From assembly GCA_022592435.1 (NCBI GenBank), contig JABYQS010000433.1, positions 1-22,812 of the forward strand: a DNA stretch of 22,812 nucleotides, given 5' to 3'. Origin of the DNA: Cerioporus squamosus (Eukaryota; Basidiomycota; Agaricomycetes; Polyporales; Polyporaceae). The translations under genes and the position numbers were made by a program. The notes under the pieces were generated by a model, which was given only the letters and a program-made list of their open reading frames with translations, did no database searches and was not told where the DNA came from. Positions 20,127-22,812 of the stretch are shown piece by piece; the stretch's first letter is position 1; each line of letters begins with the position of its first letter.

Positions 20127-22524
20127 TCACCCATTCCGCGCCTTGCACTCGCTCCTGTGATCTGACCAGTGGGACTTCTGGCATCCACCATCGCAGTACC
20201 TACAGATAAGTACATCAACCGTCTGCACTCAAGAGGTGTCATGGACATCGGTACTCACCTTGTCTTCCCACAACCGCCACATCTCCTCAGGACTGCACTC
20301 GGATTACGCCACACGAACATCTGTACAACTCATAGCTGCTGGTCTCAACTGGTACATCTTCGCCTGGTGCGTGGCCGCCACATGCATGATGTTCGTGGTC
20401 CGCATGTGCGTTATCGTCGATGCTGACGTTCCCGAGCCATTCGGACAGGTCGTCGTCCGATAGCGACGAGGATGTGGCACGCGCAGCTTCCCCGGTGCTG
20501 CCGCGCCTGTCAAGCTTGTCGAAGCGTTAAATCAGGGCTCCCCACTCCTTCGCAGCGGGCGTGTAGAGGGTGAGAACCAGCTCGCGCGCGAGATTGAGCT
20601 GTGTACGCTTCACCGAGTGGCCGACAAAGTTCATGAAGTCCAGGGACGTCTTGATCTCTCTGCGCGCCGGCTGACCAACGAAAGGTGGCAGGTTTAGCAG
20701 CATATCAGCAAGTCAGGCCGAACACTCACGTCTAACTCGCGCAGATCCTCGCTTAGTTCTGGCCCTCGGATGAGAACTGTGAGCAACACATACCAGCCGA
20801 TCATGCCCAGCATATGACGCGTATCCGGCGGTGCCTCGGAGATGAAGGTCTTCGCGTCCTCCCAAGCGGACATGAGGAACGCCGTCCCCTCGGCACGAGC
20901 TGCCATGTCGTCCTCCCTCCCAGTTGCAGGATCCGCATCCCGCGTTCTCCAGCATGGCACGTCGCCCGCCAGAGCATTTGGTTACGAACGAAGGGCGTAA
21001 TCTTCGGACACTTCAAGCCCTTCTTCACCGCACGAAGGCCATCTTCGACGTCCGCGCCCATGCTGACGATGCAGTAGGCGTACGCGAGTCGCGGATTGCG
21101 GTTGATGGCAGCGTATCCCAGCGCGATAGCCTCTGGAAGCCGCTGGCGGATGATGAAGAACTTCATCTCGAGAATGTCGGCTGCGTCCAAGTCCTCCTTG
21201 CTCCCCTTCGCTCGGAGCGCTTTCGCGCAAAGCGGCAGCGCATCCGTCCAGCGCGTGAAAGGAGCGTTCCCAAGCTCCTGCGCACCGAACACACGTCCGT
21301 TGCACTCTGCCACCCGCCCTCCGCGATAACGTACTCCGCGCGTTGCGTCAGGTCCTCGAGCTTCTTCCCGAGCGCGTACATGTCGCGGCCCTGCATCGCG
21401 CGCATGATGACCTGGTGTAGACGGCCATGGCCTCGAGCATGACATTGAGTCTGAACGCTCCGAACCGTAGTCGATGAGGATCTGCCTCAGGTGCGCAGGG
21501 GGGCCGGCAGCAGCAGCAGTCATCAGCCGATTGGGGTCAAAATACATCGCGTCCTGCTCGCACTCTGCGATCGGGAGTCGAAGGAGTCCCCCGAGCGCTA
21601 TTGCGCGAACGTTGATGTTCCTGCTTCGCAAGAACACGGCGATGACAGCAGTGAGACCTGGGACGGCCTTGGATTGGGGGGACAGTGCTGAGGAGCACAG
21701 ACGAGGAGATTTAGCGAGTGAGTGATCAGGGTGTGAGAGACAGTCGGTTTGCGCAACGCCACCACAGTCGCTGCAAGGACAGACTGTACATCGATTTCCT
21801 TGACGAGAACAGGGAGGGAGGGACCTCGTTTCCTATGACCGCCTCAGTCGCGTGGTCCATGGTGACGATAGCAAGTTCGACAGCTTTGGGGTCATCCGGG
21901 AAGTCCTGAACGAGCTTGACGAGTGTCTTGTTCAATTGGCGGCGATCTCCACCCGAGACTGCTCACCGCCGTGGTGAGTGACCATAACGAGCGCGTTCAG
22001 CGCGAGGTGACGCGTCAAGTCCAAGTCCAGGAGAGGCACGATCTTTTCAGCATCCCTGGGCAGATACCCTACGTCAGCTTCCGAGAACGTGTGAGATTGC
22101 GACAAGCAATGTGCGAGCACTCGCCTTTTTCGAACAGCTTGTCCCTGAGGATAGCATCCGAGCACATCTTGGCCATCATCCCGACGACGGCACCCATGAT
22201 TTCTCGTTACCCTCGCGTTTTCCCGCGTTGTATGCGGCATTCAGTTTCTTGTAAATCTCACTAAACCGCGCGTGAACCTTCTTCAGACCATGTCGGGTCG
22301 TTATATCTGTCAGTGAAGGGGGAAGGAAGGCCAGGATCAGTCATCACTACGCACAATCGCACATTTGAAGAAAAAACCGTACCGGGAAGCTTAAGAACAT
22401 CACTCAGGCGCGAGATGGTGTAGTTCCACGTCGAGCCGTCGGTTATGTCCTCGAAGAGCGCGTCTGGGATGATGTAGGAGTCGCCCGCGAGAGCTGCGCC
22501 GGGTCCCTTGCGCATCCCGGACAT
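20127..22524 (-). pseudogene. MYND zinc-finger gene, copy B, multiply frameshifted
   Basis: ATG 22524 opens exon 1 (22383-22524; starts MSGMRKGPGAALAGD), spliced to 22125-22306 (TTRHGLKKVHARFSEIYKKL) and, via a GC-AG intron (22124-22069), to 22068 onward. Homology to copy A and the family continues: KIVPLLDLDLTRHLALNALV, FLRSRNINVRAIALGGLLRL, RDMYALGKKLEDLTQRAEYV, DALPLCAKALRAKG, FISEAPPDTRHML. A GTGAGT-CAG intron follows, then REIKTSLDFMNFVGH, MYND pieces (NPSAVLRRCGGCGKTR) and a last exon (20127-20199, YCDGGCQKSHW). The frame breaks near 22200, 21937, 21811-21825, 21676-21681 (a run of six G), 21443-21452, 21410-21417, 21262-21305, about 20940 and 20308-20313. TAA 20527-20529 also interrupts it. 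Most breaks fit single-base losses. Splice sites and codon patterns are still well preserved, so decay looks recent. Confidence 0.75.
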
Positions 22525-22812
22525 GGCGAAGATAGACGGAGTACGCGGACTCAGAGAAGGGGGAAGAGAGAAGGGACGTCTTTGTTCAAGTATGCACCTC
22601 CATCGGCTACTGCCCGATCCACACGGTTGTCGAACCCTTCCTGGTTCGGGCGAACTCAATACCATTTAAGTCGGCTGAAGCTCTATATCTACTGTACTAG
22701 TCGAGGTGATCTGCCTTAGTACTCTAGGAGACGATGTGGCAAAGAAAAGTGAAAAGCTGGTCAACCGTTCAGAGGCCTGCCTTCGCCGAGGAGACCGAGC
22801 CCGCTCAACCTC
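22525..22812. other. Upstream flank of MYND copy B
   Basis: No coding frame is supported. This is the expected promoter side of copy B. I see no clear TATA element or repeat. Confidence 0.4.

Noticed and set aside
20127..22524. RIP-type (C-to-T) mutation as the cause of MYND copy B's damage
   Set aside because: Most of the damage is frame shifts fitting single-base losses, not C-to-T transitions, and the region is not AT-enriched.
1..22812. Transposons, tRNAs, CRISPR arrays, secondary-metabolite or viral genes
   Set aside because: I saw no transposase, reverse transcriptase, terminal repeats, tRNA-like B box with a matching fold, spaced repeat array or capsid/polymerase motifs.

Overview
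The window looks like nuclear DNA from a filamentous basidiomycete, most likely an Agaricomycete. It is GC-rich, and nearly every gene is cut by short introns of about 48-110 nt with GT(R)NGT donors and YAG acceptors. The gene repertoire is eukaryotic: HOPS, proteasome lid, COX assembly, F-box. All gene models below were spliced by hand from reading frames, splice signals and family knowledge. No database search was possible.

Layout, left to right. A possible last exon of an upstream gene (48-194) is followed by a 442-codon F-box gene (1032-2419, +) and a small SRPBCC/START-like gene with a 12-nt internal exon (3046-3711, +). Next is an 11-exon VPS41 gene with a C-terminal RING (3921-7623, -). 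It is divergent from COX16 (7859-8332, +) across 235 bp. From about 8530 to 9500 both strands show exon-like stretches that I cannot resolve. Then come a perfect short palindrome, a CACGTG palindrome and a membrane-anchored kinase-like gene with six exons (10254-11679, +), and a five-exon gene for an unrecognised 87-residue protein (12157-12663, +).

The two proteasome lid subunits RPN7 (13370-14894, -) and RPN6 (15158-17024, +) are divergent and share a 263-bp promoter region holding three copies of a near-identical 10-mer. The right third (17411-22524, -) holds two tandem paralogues of a basidiomycete-type MYND zinc-finger protein: a helical-repeat N-terminus, a TPR-like middle and a C-terminal MYND. 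Both are damaged. The distal copy carries about ten frameshift or stop lesions and the proximal copy about three.

Functional reading: the left and centre are housekeeping genes (vacuole fusion, respiratory-chain assembly, proteasome assembly) that splice into intact frames. The kinase-like gene and the MYND pair belong to lineage-expanded, fast-evolving fungal families. About 8.8 kb of other coding sequence needs no frame correction, which is an internal control suggesting that the MYND lesions are real decay and not general sequencing error. Three GC-AG introns occur in the window, all in the fast-evolving genes. I see no viral, CRISPR or intact transposon system.
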